From positions 38,424 to 102,423 of the forward strand of contig JADJVI010000009.1 in assembly GCA_016710645.1 (NCBI GenBank): DNA of 64,000 nt. Direction: 5' to 3'. Under the pieces are notes generated by a model. The model did no database searches, was not told where the DNA came from, and saw only the letters and a list, made by a program, of their open reading frames with translations. Numbering within the stretch: the first letter of the stretch is position 1; each line of letters starts with the position of its first letter. The stretch comes from Actinomycetales bacterium. GTDB lineage: Bacteria > Actinomycetota > Actinomycetes > Actinomycetales > Dermatophilaceae. A program made the translations under genes and the position numbers. Positions 44,205 to 52,534 of this stretch are shown one piece after another.

Positions 44205-45365
44205 GTGAGTTCCCCGACGCGAGCGGGAGGGGCACCGGATCGGTCCGGGGCCGCCTCGGTGCGCGCCGGACGCCCCCACGGGCCGAGGGTCGGAGGGCAG
44301 CCCGGGGGGCGGGTCGCGGTGGCCGAGGCGACGACCGTTCCCGCAGCCCGCGTGCTCTGGGCGCTGCGCCGTCAACGCAAGAGCACCCCCGGAGTCATGG
44401 AGCCGATCGGGATCGCCGGCACCCCCGACACCACAGCTGGGGTGCAGTGGCGGACGGCGGACTGCGCCTCCCCCAGCGTTGTCGGCGCGCTACAGGATGT
44501 CGACGTCCTCGTGTGGGTGGCAGCCGAGACCGATCTGGAGTCGGCTTTGCAGCTCCGGCCGACCTCTCGGCGCGAGATGATCGTCCGCACTGCGCAGACC
44601 CTCATCACGGCCGCCGCAGCAGCCGGAGTGGCGCGCCTGGTCGTCATCACGTCCGCCATGGTCTACGGGGCCGAACCGGGCAATCCTGTCCCTCTCCCGG
44701 AGGACCACCCCCTTGGGGCGGCCCGCGACGGAGGGGTGGTCGGAGACCTCCTCGCAGTCGAGGACGTCGTCAGTGAAGCCCGCCGGGTGCACCCGCACCT
44801 CGACATCACCGTCGTGCGACCCGCAGCCCTCGTCGGGATGGGGATCGACACGGTCGTCACCCGGCATTTCGAGGCACCCCGCCTGCTCACCGTCAAGGGG
44901 GCCGAGCCCACCTGGCAGTTCTGCCATGTCGATGACCTGGCCACCGCCGTCGTCGTGGCCGTCACCCACGCGCTCGGCCCGGCGATCACCGTCGCTGCCG
45001 AGGGCTATCTCGCCCAGGAGCGGGTGGAGCAACTCTCCGGAATGCGGCGCATTCAGCTCAGTCAGGCCACCGCGCTGGGTACGGCGGCCCGGTTGCACCG
45101 CTTCGGGGTGCTCCCCGCCCCGGCCAGCGAGCTCGCGTTTGCGATGTACCCCTGGGTCGTCGAGCCCACCCTCCTGCGCGAGGCCGGATGGCGGCCGGCA
45201 TACGACAACGAGACCTGCCTCGGAGTGCTTCTGGACTCGATCCGGGGCCGCAGCGCTCTGGCCGGGCGCCGGGTCGCACCCAAGGACGCCGCTCTCGGCG
45301 CAGCCAGTGCGGCGGTGGCCCTCGTCGGCACCGCTGCCGTCCTGCGGCGCGCTCGACGCCCTTGA
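44205..45365 (+). CDS. NAD(P)-dependent epimerase/dehydratase-like (extended SDR) protein, atypical
   Basis: A 386-residue protein from GTG 44205 behind AGGAGG. SDR features: VDVLVWVAAETD, a VVITSAMVYGAEPG segment with the catalytic Ser/Tyr-like positions, VVRPAALVG and FCHVDDLATAVVVA. The N-terminal Gly-rich NAD loop GxxGxxG is not visible; RVAVAEATTVPAARVL stands in its place. It is therefore either a non-nucleotide-binding paralogue or binds cofactor differently. The C-terminus has a basic-flanked hydrophobic helix (AALGAASAAVALVGTAAVL), a possible membrane anchor. Confidence 0.72.
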   Translation: MSSPTRAGGAPDRSGAASVRAGRPHGPRVGGQPGGRVAVAEATTVPAARVLWALRRQRKSTPGVMEPIGIAGTPDTTAGVQWRTADCASPSVVGALQDVDVLVWVAAETDLESALQLRPTSRREMIVRTAQTLITAAAAAGVARLVVITSAMVYGAEPGNPVPLPEDHPLGAARDGGVVGDLLAVEDVVSEARRVHPHLDITVVRPAALVGMGIDTVVTRHFEAPRLLTVKGAEPTWQFCHVDDLATAVVVAVTHALGPAITVAAEGYLAQERVEQLSGMRRIQLSQATALGTAARLHRFGVLPAPASELAFAMYPWVVEPTLLREAGWRPAYDNETCLGVLLDSIRGRSALAGRRVAPKDAALGAASAAVALVGTAAVLRRARRP

Positions 45366-45495
45366 CCGTCCCGCTCGCGGCCGGTGCTTGCCAGCCGATG
45401 GGGGTAGCCTCCCGCCTGGAGAACCACCCGACCCGACGGCATACCCGAGCCAGCCGCGACCGCTTGGCGCCGACCCCGACAGGAGCCCGCAGACC

Positions 45496-45927
45496 GTGAC
45501 GCGCAGCGCTCGTGCCGTCCTCGCCGACATCCGCCAGGAGGCGCTATCGGCCGATGAGGTCATCGCGGCGGTCCGTGTGCCAGAGGCCGGTGCTGTCGTC
45601 GTCTTCATCGGTCAGGTGCGCAACCACGACGGCGGTCGGTCGGTCGACGTGCTGGAGTATTCCTGCCACCCCAGCGCGGCTCAGGTCGCGACAGCCCTGG
45701 CCGATCGGCTCGCCGACGATGGCGAGATCGCCCGGATCGCGGTGCTGCACCGGGTCGGGCGGCTGGATATCGGCGACCTCGCGATCGTGGCAGCGGTCTC
45801 CGCCCCGCACCGGGGGCGTGCCTTCGAGGTATGCCGGGTGCTCGTCGACGAGTTCAAGGCGACTGTTCCGATCTGGAAGCACCAGGTGTTCACCGACGGG
45901 AGCGAGGAGTGGGTGGGCCTGCCATGA
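45496..45927 (+). CDS. moaE: MoaE: molybdopterin synthase catalytic subunit
   Basis: A 143-residue MoaE with GAVVVFIGQVRNHDGGR, LEYSCHPSAA, HRVGRLDIGDLAIVAAVSAPHR and the catalytic-lysine block FKATVPIWKHQVF. It joins with MoaD-thiocarboxylate to convert precursor Z into molybdopterin. moaD is not adjacent; MoeZ 30 kb away would charge it. Start GTG 45496 has AGGAG upstream. The stop overlaps the protease gene (ATGA). Confidence 0.93.
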   Translation: MTRSARAVLADIRQEALSADEVIAAVRVPEAGAVVVFIGQVRNHDGGRSVDVLEYSCHPSAAQVATALADRLADDGEIARIAVLHRVGRLDIGDLAIVAAVSAPHRGRAFEVCRVLVDEFKATVPIWKHQVFTDGSEEWVGLP

Positions 45928-47114
45928 CCCAGCCCCCGTTCCCCGGCCCGGACCAGCCGACGCCACCGTGGCAGCCGTCCGATTCCGGCCAGCCGTCGGC
46001 GATGTCCGCCTTCGGTGAGCCGAGACGGCATACCCGTCGCGGGTGGTTGTCCCGACCCGGGACGAAACTGGCGCTGGGGGCTATGGCGTCCTTCGGGATC
46101 GGGCTGTTGGTGAGCTTCGTCCACTTTCCGTACGCCATCCTCATGCCGGGGCCGGCGACCGATGTGCTCGGGACCTTCGCCGCGTCGGACGGGTCGAGCA
46201 CTCCGCGGATCCAGATCAAGGACGCGCAGACCTATCCGACGTCGGGTTCGTTGGACTTCACGACCGTCCGGGTCGCCGGGGGTCCGGGCTACCCGGTGAC
46301 CGTGGTCGACCTGGTCACGGCGTGGATCGACCCGACCAAGGATGTCCGGCCGGTCGACGAGATCTTCCCTCCGAACGCCACCAAGGAGCAGGTCGCCGAG
46401 GAGAACCGGGTCGAGATGGCCGGGTCTCAGCAGGAGGCGACGGCAGTGGCGTTGCGGGCGTTGGGTTACACCCTGACGCCCGTCATCAGCATCGCTTCCC
46501 TCGCTCCTGACGCGCCGTCCAAGGGGGAACTCAAGGTCGGCGACGTTCTCGTGTCGGTCGGAGGAGCGCCGGCCAACGACGGTGCCGCCGTGCGCGCGGC
46601 GGTGCAGAAGGCCACCCTCGGCGACACTGTCGAGGTCGTCGTCAAGCGCGACGGCGCGACCCTGACGACCCACCCGAAGACCGGCAAGGCTGCCGACGGC
46701 CGCACCATCCTCGGAGTCGTGCTGCAGGGCGGGTACACCCTGCCGTTCCCAGTCACCATCGACGCGGGCAACGTGGGCGGCCCCAGCGCGGGCCTGATGT
46801 TCAGCCTTGGCGTCTACGACAAGCTCACCGATGGCGCGTTGACGGGCGGCAAGTCCATCGCGGGCACCGGGACCATCGACGACAGCGGAGCCGTGGGGCC
46901 GATCGGCGGGATCCGCCAGAAGATCGTCGGCGCCGAGCGGGCCGGAGCGACCTTTTTCCTCGCCCCGAAGGACAACTGCACCGAGGTCGCTGGATTCGAC
47001 CACCCTGGTATCCAGGTCGTCAAAGTAGCCACCTTCCAGGACGCCAAGACGGCGCTGGAGGGCATCGCCAAGGGCGAGACGGCCGCCCTTCCGAGCTGCG
47101 ACGCCACCCCCTAG
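45924..47114 (+). CDS. PDZ and S16 (Lon-type) membrane protease, YlbL/Rv3194c-like
   Basis: A 396-residue protein. After a Pro-rich cytoplasmic tail comes one transmembrane helix (about residues 50-72), a PDZ domain (GELKVGDVLVSVGGAPAND near 200), and a Lon-type protease domain with catalytic Ser in GGPSAGLMF near 280 and catalytic Lys in GGIRQKIVGA near 325. It is anchored in the membrane with the protease outside. Overlap with moaE suggests co-translation. Confidence 0.9.
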   Translation: MTQPPFPGPDQPTPPWQPSDSGQPSAMSAFGEPRRHTRRGWLSRPGTKLALGAMASFGIGLLVSFVHFPYAILMPGPATDVLGTFAASDGSSTPRIQIKDAQTYPTSGSLDFTTVRVAGGPGYPVTVVDLVTAWIDPTKDVRPVDEIFPPNATKEQVAEENRVEMAGSQQEATAVALRALGYTLTPVISIASLAPDAPSKGELKVGDVLVSVGGAPANDGAAVRAAVQKATLGDTVEVVVKRDGATLTTHPKTGKAADGRTILGVVLQGGYTLPFPVTIDAGNVGGPSAGLMFSLGVYDKLTDGALTGGKSIAGTGTIDDSGAVGPIGGIRQKIVGAERAGATFFLAPKDNCTEVAGFDHPGIQVVKVATFQDAKTALEGIAKGETAALPSCDATP

Positions 47115-47124
47115 GAGGTATGCC

Positions 47125-47673
47125 GTGAATGAGCCGACCGATGTCACCCCGGTGCCCGTGACCGACCCCCTGTCGATCGTGGCCTTGGAGACCGAGCGTC
47201 ATGTTGCCGGGTTCGGCTGGGATCAACCGCCGCGGCTGTTCGCCCTCGTGCCGACCGCGCAGATGATCGCCGACGAGCCCGGGTTGGCCGAACAGCTGGG
47301 CGGGTCCGATCTCCTCCCGGGCGCGTTGACGGCCATCGAGCAGGACGAACTGCCGACCACGTCCGACGTCGTCGAGCTCTTGGCCCAGATCGGCTGGCCT
47401 CCGGAGGTGGCCGGAGCTGCGTTCGCGGTCGAACGCATCGTCGTGCCTCCGGACGCCGAGCGCGACCTACCCGAGGACCCGGCGCAGGCAGTGCAGGTGC
47501 TCGCCGACCACCCGGATCGCGCCGATGTGCGATTGGTCGTCGCCGTGCTACGGGACGGTCCGGCTGTGTGCCTGCTGCGCCAACGGGCTCATGACCGGGA
47601 TGACCGAGTGGCGTCCGGCCCGGACATCGCCCCGGGCCTGGTCCACGCGCTCCGGGCGACCTTGTCCGACTGA
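47125..47673 (+). CDS. PPA1309-family protein
   Basis: A 182-residue acidic protein with VALETERHVAGFGWDQPPRLFALVPT at the start, IGWPPEVAGAAFAVERIVVPP midway and VRLVVAVLRDGPAVCLLRQR, the conserved blocks of this actinobacterial family. Function unknown. GTG 47125 has AGGAGG 8 nt upstream; a GTATGCCG repeat lies between the ribosome site and the start codon. It is only 10 bp after the protease gene. Confidence 0.82.
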   Translation: MNEPTDVTPVPVTDPLSIVALETERHVAGFGWDQPPRLFALVPTAQMIADEPGLAEQLGGSDLLPGALTAIEQDELPTTSDVVELLAQIGWPPEVAGAAFAVERIVVPPDAERDLPEDPAQAVQVLADHPDRADVRLVVAVLRDGPAVCLLRQRAHDRDDRVASGPDIAPGLVHALRATLSD

Positions 47674-47744
47674 GCACTCCATTCCCCGACCCGCGGGGAA
47701 GGTTGGACGGCACATCACTCGCCATCCCCGTGCCGAGCGAGGGC

Positions 47745-47760
47745 TCCCGCCATGGCGGGA
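47745..47760. promoter_or_regulatory. 16-bp perfect palindrome upstream of the UPF0182 promoter
   Basis: TCCCGCCATGGCGGGA, centred about 35 bp upstream of the TATGGT -10, in the place of a -35 box. Could be an operator for a dimeric regulator; a weak terminator stem for the previous gene is the alternative. Confidence 0.35.
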
Positions 47761-47784
47761 CCGGACGGCATACCCAAGGGTAGG

Positions 47785-47790
47785 TATGGT
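47785..47790 (+). promoter_or_regulatory. -10 element, leaderless promoter of the UPF0182 gene
   Basis: TATGGT, 6 nt before GTG 47797. Confidence 0.5.
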
Positions 47791-47796
47791 GAGCGC

Positions 47797-50700
47797 GTGA
47801 GCGAGCGCGACTGGAACCGTCCCGAGGACCCCGACGAGCCCTCCGAAGGTGCTGCTGGCTCGGACCCGCTGGCGCGCGCTGCCTTCGGGCCGCGGCAGCG
47901 CTCGCCGCTGGCGACGACGATCGCGATCCTCGCTGCGATCGCCGTCATCGTGAGCCTGCTGGCCACTGTGTGGACCGAAGTGCTGTGGTTCGACTCGGTC
48001 AAGCTGACCTCGGTCTTCACCACTCGGCTCGGTGCTCAACTCGTGCTGGGGATCGGCGGCGGGCTGATCACGGCGGCGCTGGTGTGGTCGAGCCTGTGGT
48101 ACGGCTATCGCTCGAGGCCCATCTACGCTCCGGTCACCCCGCAACAGGATGCCCTTGACCGCTACCGCGCCGCCCTGGAGCCGTTGCGGCGGGTGGGCAC
48201 CATCGCTGTGCCGCTGGTCGTCGGCCTGGTCTCCGGGCTGGGTGCGTCCTCGCAATGGGAAACCCTGCTGCTGTGGCGCAACCAGCAGCCGTTCGGGGTA
48301 AACGACCCGCATTTCGGCCTCGACGTGGGCTTCTTCGTCTTCGCCCTGCCGTGGTGGACCTTCCTGGTGGCCTTCCTGTCGATGGCGGTCATCCTCGCGG
48401 CCCTGGCTGCGGCTTTCACGCACTACGTCTACGGCGGGCTGCAACTGGCCAATCGCGGACGTGACACCACGCGTGCAGCGCTCGTGCACCTGTCCTCGTT
48501 GCTCGCGGTCGTCGTGCTGCTGCGGGCGGCGAGCTACTGGCTGGAGCGGTTCGCTCTGTCGCTGCAGACCTCGCGGCTGATGACCGGTGTGCAGTACACG
48601 GACGCCAATGCGGTGCTGCCCACCAAGGCGATCCTCGCGGTCGCCTCGGTCATGTGCGCGGCGATGTTCCTGTCGGTCGTGTGGACCCGCTCGTGGCGGC
48701 TGCCCGTCATCGGCACCGTGCTGCTCGTGGTCGTGTCGGTCGTCGTCGGCGGGATCTTCCCGGCCCTCATCCAGAGCCTCAAGGTCACCCCGAGCGAGCT
48801 GTCGCTTGAGTCGGACTACCTAGCCAAGAACATCACCGCCACCCGCGCGGCATACGGGCTCGACCAGATCAAAGTGACGCCCTACCGCCCGACGGCTGTG
48901 GCCTCGCAAGAGAAGCTGCGCGAGACCGCCGGCGCCATCCCCGGAGTGCGCCTGGTCGACCCCAATGTCGTGCAGCCGACCTTCAAGCAGTTGCACGCGG
49001 TGCGTAACTACTACGCCTTCCCGGACACCCTCGACGTCGACCGCTACACCCTTGACGGGGTGTCGACGGACGTCGTCGTCGCTGTGCGCGAGCTCGATCT
49101 CGCCGGCGTGCCTGCGGGACAGCGCAACTGGCTCACCGACCACACGGTCTACACCCACGGATACGGCGTCGTCGCGGCCTATGGCAACCGGCAGAGCGAC
49201 GGTCAACCGGTCTTCATCGAGTCCTCGATCCCGGCCGGCACGGCGCTGGGGGAGTACGAACCACGCATCTACTTCGGCGAGCAGTCGCCGCTCTACTCCG
49301 TCGTCGGCGCCCCGCAGGGGCAGGCGCCGCGCGAGTTCGACTACCCCGCCCAGGGCGACACCCAGCAGGTCAACACGACGTATGCCGGGCAGGGCGGCGT
49401 CGCGCTCGACAACGCGCTCAAGCGGTTGGCCTATGGCATCAAGTACCGCGAGATCAACTTCCTGCTCTCGGACGCCGTCAACGCCAACTCCCGACTGCTG
49501 GACATCCGAGCCCCCCGCGAGCGGGTCGAGCGGGTCGCCCCGTGGCTCACGCTGGACGGCAATGTCTATCCGTCGATCGTCGACGGGCGGGTGGTGTGGA
49601 TCGTCGACGGCTACACGTCGACGGCGAGCTACCCGAACTCACAGATCAGCCAGATGGCGACCTCCACCTCGGACAGCACGACGGTCAACAGGCGGGCGGT
49701 CACCAGCCTGGAGCAGGGTCAGGTCAACTACATCCGCAACTCTGTCAAGGCCACCGTCGATGCCTTCGACGGGTCGGTCAACCTCTATCAGTGGGACGAG
49801 TCCGACCCCATCCTCAAGGCCTGGATGGGTGCCTTCCCCGGTGTGGTCCGGCCGCTGAGCGACATCAGCGCTTCGCTCATGTCGCACCTGCGTTACCCCG
49901 AGGACCTGCTCAAGATCCAGCGCACGCTCTTGGCGCGCTACCACGTGACCGACCCCGGCACGCTCTTCAACGGTCAGGCCAACTGGCGGGTCCCCAGCGA
50001 CCCGACCCAGGAGACCCGCAATACCGATCAGCCGGCCTACTACTTGTCGATCGCCATGCCCGGACAGGCGACGCCGGAGTTCTCGCTCACGACGACGTTC
50101 ATCCCGGCCGGCACGCGCGACACTCGCGAGATCCTCACCGGCTTCCTGGCTGCGGACTCCAATGCCGGGTCGTCGGCCGGCAAGCGGGCCGACGGGTATG
50201 GCACGTTGCGGCTGCTCGAGTTGCCACCGGACAGCAATGTCAACGGTCCCGGCCAGGTGCAGAACTCCATCAACTCCTCGAGTCAGTCGTCGAAGGCGTT
50301 CAGTCTGACCCTGTCGCAGTTCTTGAGTTCGGCTCGCCAGCAAGGGAATTCGGTCATCCTGGGCAACCTGCTGGCCTTGCCGATGGCCGACGGGATGCTC
50401 TTCGTGCAGCCCATCTACCTGCAGGGCAGCGCGTCCAACCCGTTCCCGCTGGGGCGGGCTATCGTCGTGACCTTCGGTGACAAGCTGGCCTGGTCCGACA
50501 CCTTGAATGGTGCGCTCAACGAGCTGTTCGGTGGTCAGGTGGCGCCGACCACGCCGACCACTCCGACGACGCCCACCACGCCGACCACTCCGACGACCCC
50601 GACCACGCCGCCCTCGACCGACCCTGGCTCACCGTTGGCGACGGCCATCGCCGATGCCCAAAAGGCCTTCGCCGACGGCGAGGCGGCGCTGCGGGCCGGA

Positions 50701-50817
50701 GACTTCACGGCATACGGGGAGGCGCAGAAGCGACTCAAGGACGCCCTGGCCCGCGCCGCCGCGGCGTCGCCGACGGGGTCCTTCACGGTGACGCCCACTC
50801 CCGCTCCGACCTCCTGA
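47797..50817 (+). CDS. UPF0182-family giant membrane protein (Rv3193c-like)
   Basis: A 1006-residue protein: acidic N-terminus, about seven transmembrane helices in the first 330 residues, then a large extracytoplasmic domain beginning LKVTPSELSLESDYLAKNI and containing LTDHTVYTHGYGVVAAYGN and FGEQSPLYSVVG. The C-terminus has a TTP repeat linker and a short helical domain (ADAQKAFADGEAALRAGDF) as in the family. Function unknown; common in actinobacteria next to the S16 protease gene. GTG 47797 follows the leaderless -10; the longer frame from 47752 crosses the promoter. Confidence 0.88.
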   Translation: MSERDWNRPEDPDEPSEGAAGSDPLARAAFGPRQRSPLATTIAILAAIAVIVSLLATVWTEVLWFDSVKLTSVFTTRLGAQLVLGIGGGLITAALVWSSLWYGYRSRPIYAPVTPQQDALDRYRAALEPLRRVGTIAVPLVVGLVSGLGASSQWETLLLWRNQQPFGVNDPHFGLDVGFFVFALPWWTFLVAFLSMAVILAALAAAFTHYVYGGLQLANRGRDTTRAALVHLSSLLAVVVLLRAASYWLERFALSLQTSRLMTGVQYTDANAVLPTKAILAVASVMCAAMFLSVVWTRSWRLPVIGTVLLVVVSVVVGGIFPALIQSLKVTPSELSLESDYLAKNITATRAAYGLDQIKVTPYRPTAVASQEKLRETAGAIPGVRLVDPNVVQPTFKQLHAVRNYYAFPDTLDVDRYTLDGVSTDVVVAVRELDLAGVPAGQRNWLTDHTVYTHGYGVVAAYGNRQSDGQPVFIESSIPAGTALGEYEPRIYFGEQSPLYSVVGAPQGQAPREFDYPAQGDTQQVNTTYAGQGGVALDNALKRLAYGIKYREINFLLSDAVNANSRLLDIRAPRERVERVAPWLTLDGNVYPSIVDGRVVWIVDGYTSTASYPNSQISQMATSTSDSTTVNRRAVTSLEQGQVNYIRNSVKATVDAFDGSVNLYQWDESDPILKAWMGAFPGVVRPLSDISASLMSHLRYPEDLLKIQRTLLARYHVTDPGTLFNGQANWRVPSDPTQETRNTDQPAYYLSIAMPGQATPEFSLTTTFIPAGTRDTREILTGFLAADSNAGSSAGKRADGYGTLRLLELPPDSNVNGPGQVQNSINSSSQSSKAFSLTLSQFLSSARQQGNSVILGNLLALPMADGMLFVQPIYLQGSASNPFPLGRAIVVTFGDKLAWSDTLNGALNELFGGQVAPTTPTTPTTPTTPTTPTTPTTPPSTDPGSPLATAIADAQKAFADGEAALRAGDFTAYGEAQKRLKDALARAAAASPTGSFTVTPTPAPTS
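50542..50613 (+). repeat. low-complexity coding repeat (Thr-Thr-Pro)
   Basis: About seven tandem 9-bp units encoding TTP, a flexible linker before the last helical domain of the UPF0182 protein. Such repeats change length by slippage. Confidence 0.8.
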
Positions 50818-50825
50818 GTGCTGGA

Positions 50826-50865
50826 GCGCGCCGGGTGGCTACCCGCCGACAGCCACCCGGCGCGC
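50826..50865 (+). terminator. terminator of the UPF0182 gene
   Basis: Perfect 15-bp stem with a 10-nt loop, 8 bp after the stop. Confidence 0.75.
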
Positions 50866-50866
50866 A

Positions 50867-50888
50867 CGGCATACCAGCCCGTATGCCG
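50867..50888. repeat. inverted GTATGCCG pair
   Basis: CGGCATAC, six bases, then GTATGCCG: an 8-bp stem directly after the terminator and 49 bp before tRNA-fMet. One example of the window-wide octamer family, of which I count about 82 members (examples start near 2295, 7678, 8049, 14606, 16545, 27890, 33643, 45437 and 60498). Confidence 0.8.
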
Positions 50889-50936
50889 GTCGATTTGGTT
50901 CTCGTCCAGGGGTCACGTAAGGTAGCGCCTGCCGAC

Positions 50937-51009
50937 GCGGGGTGGAGCAGCTCGGTAGCTCGCCGGGCTCATAACCCGGAGGTCGCAGGTTCAAATCCTG
51001 CCCCCGCTA
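50937..51009 (+). tRNA. initiator tRNA-fMet (CAT)
   Basis: A 73-nt cloverleaf. The D arm, a CTCATAA anticodon loop, GGG/CCC pairs closing the anticodon stem, and TTCAAAT T loop are clear. The first acceptor pair is a C:U mismatch, the initiator hallmark, and three G:C pairs next to the anticodon loop confirm it. CCA is not encoded. The sequence is close to mycobacterial metU as I remember it. An IS481-type element is inserted directly after its 3' end. Confidence 0.95.
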
Positions 51010-51013
51010 CAAA
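50998..51013 (+). repeat. left 16-bp direct repeat flanking the IS
   Basis: CTGCCCCCGCTACAAA, the 3' end of tRNA-fMet; identical copy at 52311-52326. Probable target-site duplication. Confidence 0.7.
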
Positions 51014-52310
51014 TGTGATGTCCCGCGACACCGTTGACAGGTGTCGCGGGACATCGTTGCATTTCAGGTCTTGGTTTGGGGGCCGGGTTTGCGTCCGAGG
51101 GGTTGGTAGTCCTTGGTGGTGTCGAGGGTGAGTTCGCGCAGGAGTTCGCCGGTGTCGGCGTTCACGACGCGGATGTCGCGGTCGGCGATGAGGGCCAGGA
51201 CTCGGGTGCCGGCGTGTTCGCGGCCGAGGCCGATGTGGCGTAGTTGGCTGTCGTAGCGGATGGTGATCACTCCGCCGGTGTCGACGCGGTCGCGTCGGAC
51301 TCGGTAGTGGACGTTGATGGCGGGTTTGGCCGGGGTGGCTTTGGTTCGGGCGGTGTAGGCCTGGGTGGGGGTTCGGCGGCTGAGGGCTCGATGGGGGCGG
51401 ACGGTGTTGTAGTAGCGCAGGAACCGGTTGAGTTGGCGTTGCAGGGCTGCCAGGTCGGGTGCGGGGGGTTGGGCACGGAGCCACTTCTTCACGGTCTGAT
51501 GGAAGCGTTCTACTTTGCCTTGGGTCTGTGGATGGTAGGGCCGGGAGTGGTGGAGTCGGACGCCGAGCAGGTCGAGTTCGATCTCGAGAGCGACGCGGCC
51601 ACCGCGGCGTGGTGTGCCGGTGTAGACAGCGCCGTTGTCGGTCAGGACTGAGCGGGGGATGCCGTGGCGGCGGAATGCGGCTCGGAAGTCGGTCAGAACG
51701 TCGGGGCCGGTCGTGGTGGTCCTGGCTTTGCTGGTGATCGCGAGGCGGGAGTGGTCATCGAGGATGTGGTGGATCTCCACGCTGGTGCCGTCGGCTAGCT
51801 GCCAGTGGGTGAGGTCTGCTTGCCATCGTTCGTTGGGAAGGTCCGCCGCGAAACGTTTCCCCGCGCCTTTGGGTCGTTTGCGGGGCTGTGGGGTGACCAA
51901 CCCGCGCCGGGTCAGGGCCCGCCAGATGGTCGAGGTCGCCGGGAGCCTGTTCACGCCAGAGGTCTGAAGGTGGGAGCGGATGGTTTCAGCGCCGGCATCC
52001 AAACCCTGCTTGGACAACTCTTGGCGCAGCCGGATGATCTGGTCTTCCAGGTCGAGGCTGATCGCACGCGGGTTGGTGTGTGGCCTTCGTGACCGCGGCT
52101 CGAACGCCGCCTCGCCCTCGGCTTCGTAGCGTTTCACGAGGGTCTGTACCCAGTAACGGCTGATCCTGTAGTCCCGGGCGACCTCGCTCTTGGAGCGCCT
52201 CTCGACCGTGACTGATGTGATGACGAGCTCCGCGAGCGACATGCCGCACCTCCACGCTAGGTGCCAACCATGTCTCCGGACAGATGCCAACTATGTCAAG
52301 AACTCCGACA
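51014..52310 (-). mobile_element. IS481-family insertion sequence, about 1.3 kb
   Basis: Bounded by the 16-bp direct repeats, begins TGT and ends ACA. One transposase gene on the minus strand fills it. The left end contains a 16-bp perfect hairpin (51017-51032 with 51040-51055) that may terminate outside transcription. Terminal inverted repeats are short or weak by eye. The element holds no copy of the GTATGCCG octamer. It appears intact. Confidence 0.75.
51064..52242 (-). CDS. IS481-family DDE transposase
   Basis: A 392-residue transposase. N-terminal helix-turn-helix region (KSEVARDYRISRYWVQTLVKR), then the rve catalytic core with the DDE triad visible in WQADLTHW, SVLTDNGAVY and GKVERFHQTVKKWL. 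A C-terminal beta domain follows (DTGGVITIRYDSQLRHIGLG). The frame is unbroken, so the element may be active. I start at ATG 52242; upstream residues of the longer frame are not conserved-looking. Confidence 0.9.
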   Translation of the reverse strand: MSLAELVITSVTVERRSKSEVARDYRISRYWVQTLVKRYEAEGEAAFEPRSRRPHTNPRAISLDLEDQIIRLRQELSKQGLDAGAETIRSHLQTSGVNRLPATSTIWRALTRRGLVTPQPRKRPKGAGKRFAADLPNERWQADLTHWQLADGTSVEIHHILDDHSRLAITSKARTTTTGPDVLTDFRAAFRRHGIPRSVLTDNGAVYTGTPRRGGRVALEIELDLLGVRLHHSRPYHPQTQGKVERFHQTVKKWLRAQPPAPDLAALQRQLNRFLRYYNTVRPHRALSRRTPTQAYTARTKATPAKPAINVHYRVRRDRVDTGGVITIRYDSQLRHIGLGREHAGTRVLALIADRDIRVVNADTGELLRELTLDTTKDYQPLGRKPGPQTKT

Positions 52311-52326
52311 CTGCCCCCGCTACAAA
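52311..52326 (+). repeat. right 16-bp direct repeat flanking the IS
   Basis: Second copy of the tRNA 3'-end sequence. What follows is the terminator that presumably belonged directly to tRNA-fMet before the insertion. Confidence 0.7.
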
Positions 52327-52329
52327 AAG

Positions 52330-52366
52330 TCTGGCCCCGGGATTCATCACGAATCCCGGGGCCAGA
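52330..52366 (+). terminator. original tRNA-fMet terminator, displaced by the IS
   Basis: Perfect 15-bp stem with a 7-nt loop directly after the right repeat copy. Confidence 0.65.
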
Positions 52367-52534
52367 GTGCTGTGGGAGAGTTCTCGACAGGCGTTCCAGG
52401 TGCGGGACATCTTGGCAGCAGCTCTGGTAGCAGAGCCGCTCACCATGGTCGACCTGCTCGGGACCGACGAGGGTGCCGCTATCGAGTTCGAGCCCACGCG
52501 CCTTGGCCTCTCTGCTCGCCCGGCTGGACTGTGA
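52367..52534 (+). CDS. antitoxin-like small protein, possibly N-terminally truncated
   Basis: A 55-residue frame ending [31 protein letters not shown]. The C-terminal pattern (VDLL, acidic stretch, E/DFxPxRL, RPAxL) is that of antitoxins paired with PIN toxins, which wrap over the toxin. The DNA-binding N-terminal half expected of such antitoxins is missing; GTG 52367 lies at the foot of the tRNA terminator and has no ribosome site. Its stop overlaps the toxin start (GTGA). It may be a remnant. Confidence 0.5.
   Translation: MLWESSRQAFQVRDILAAALVAEPLTMVDLLGTDEGAAIEFEPTRLGLSARPAGL

Noticed and set aside
50542..50613. Short tandem repeat as a CRISPR or regulatory array
   Set aside because: In frame and coding for TTP units of a linker; no spacers.
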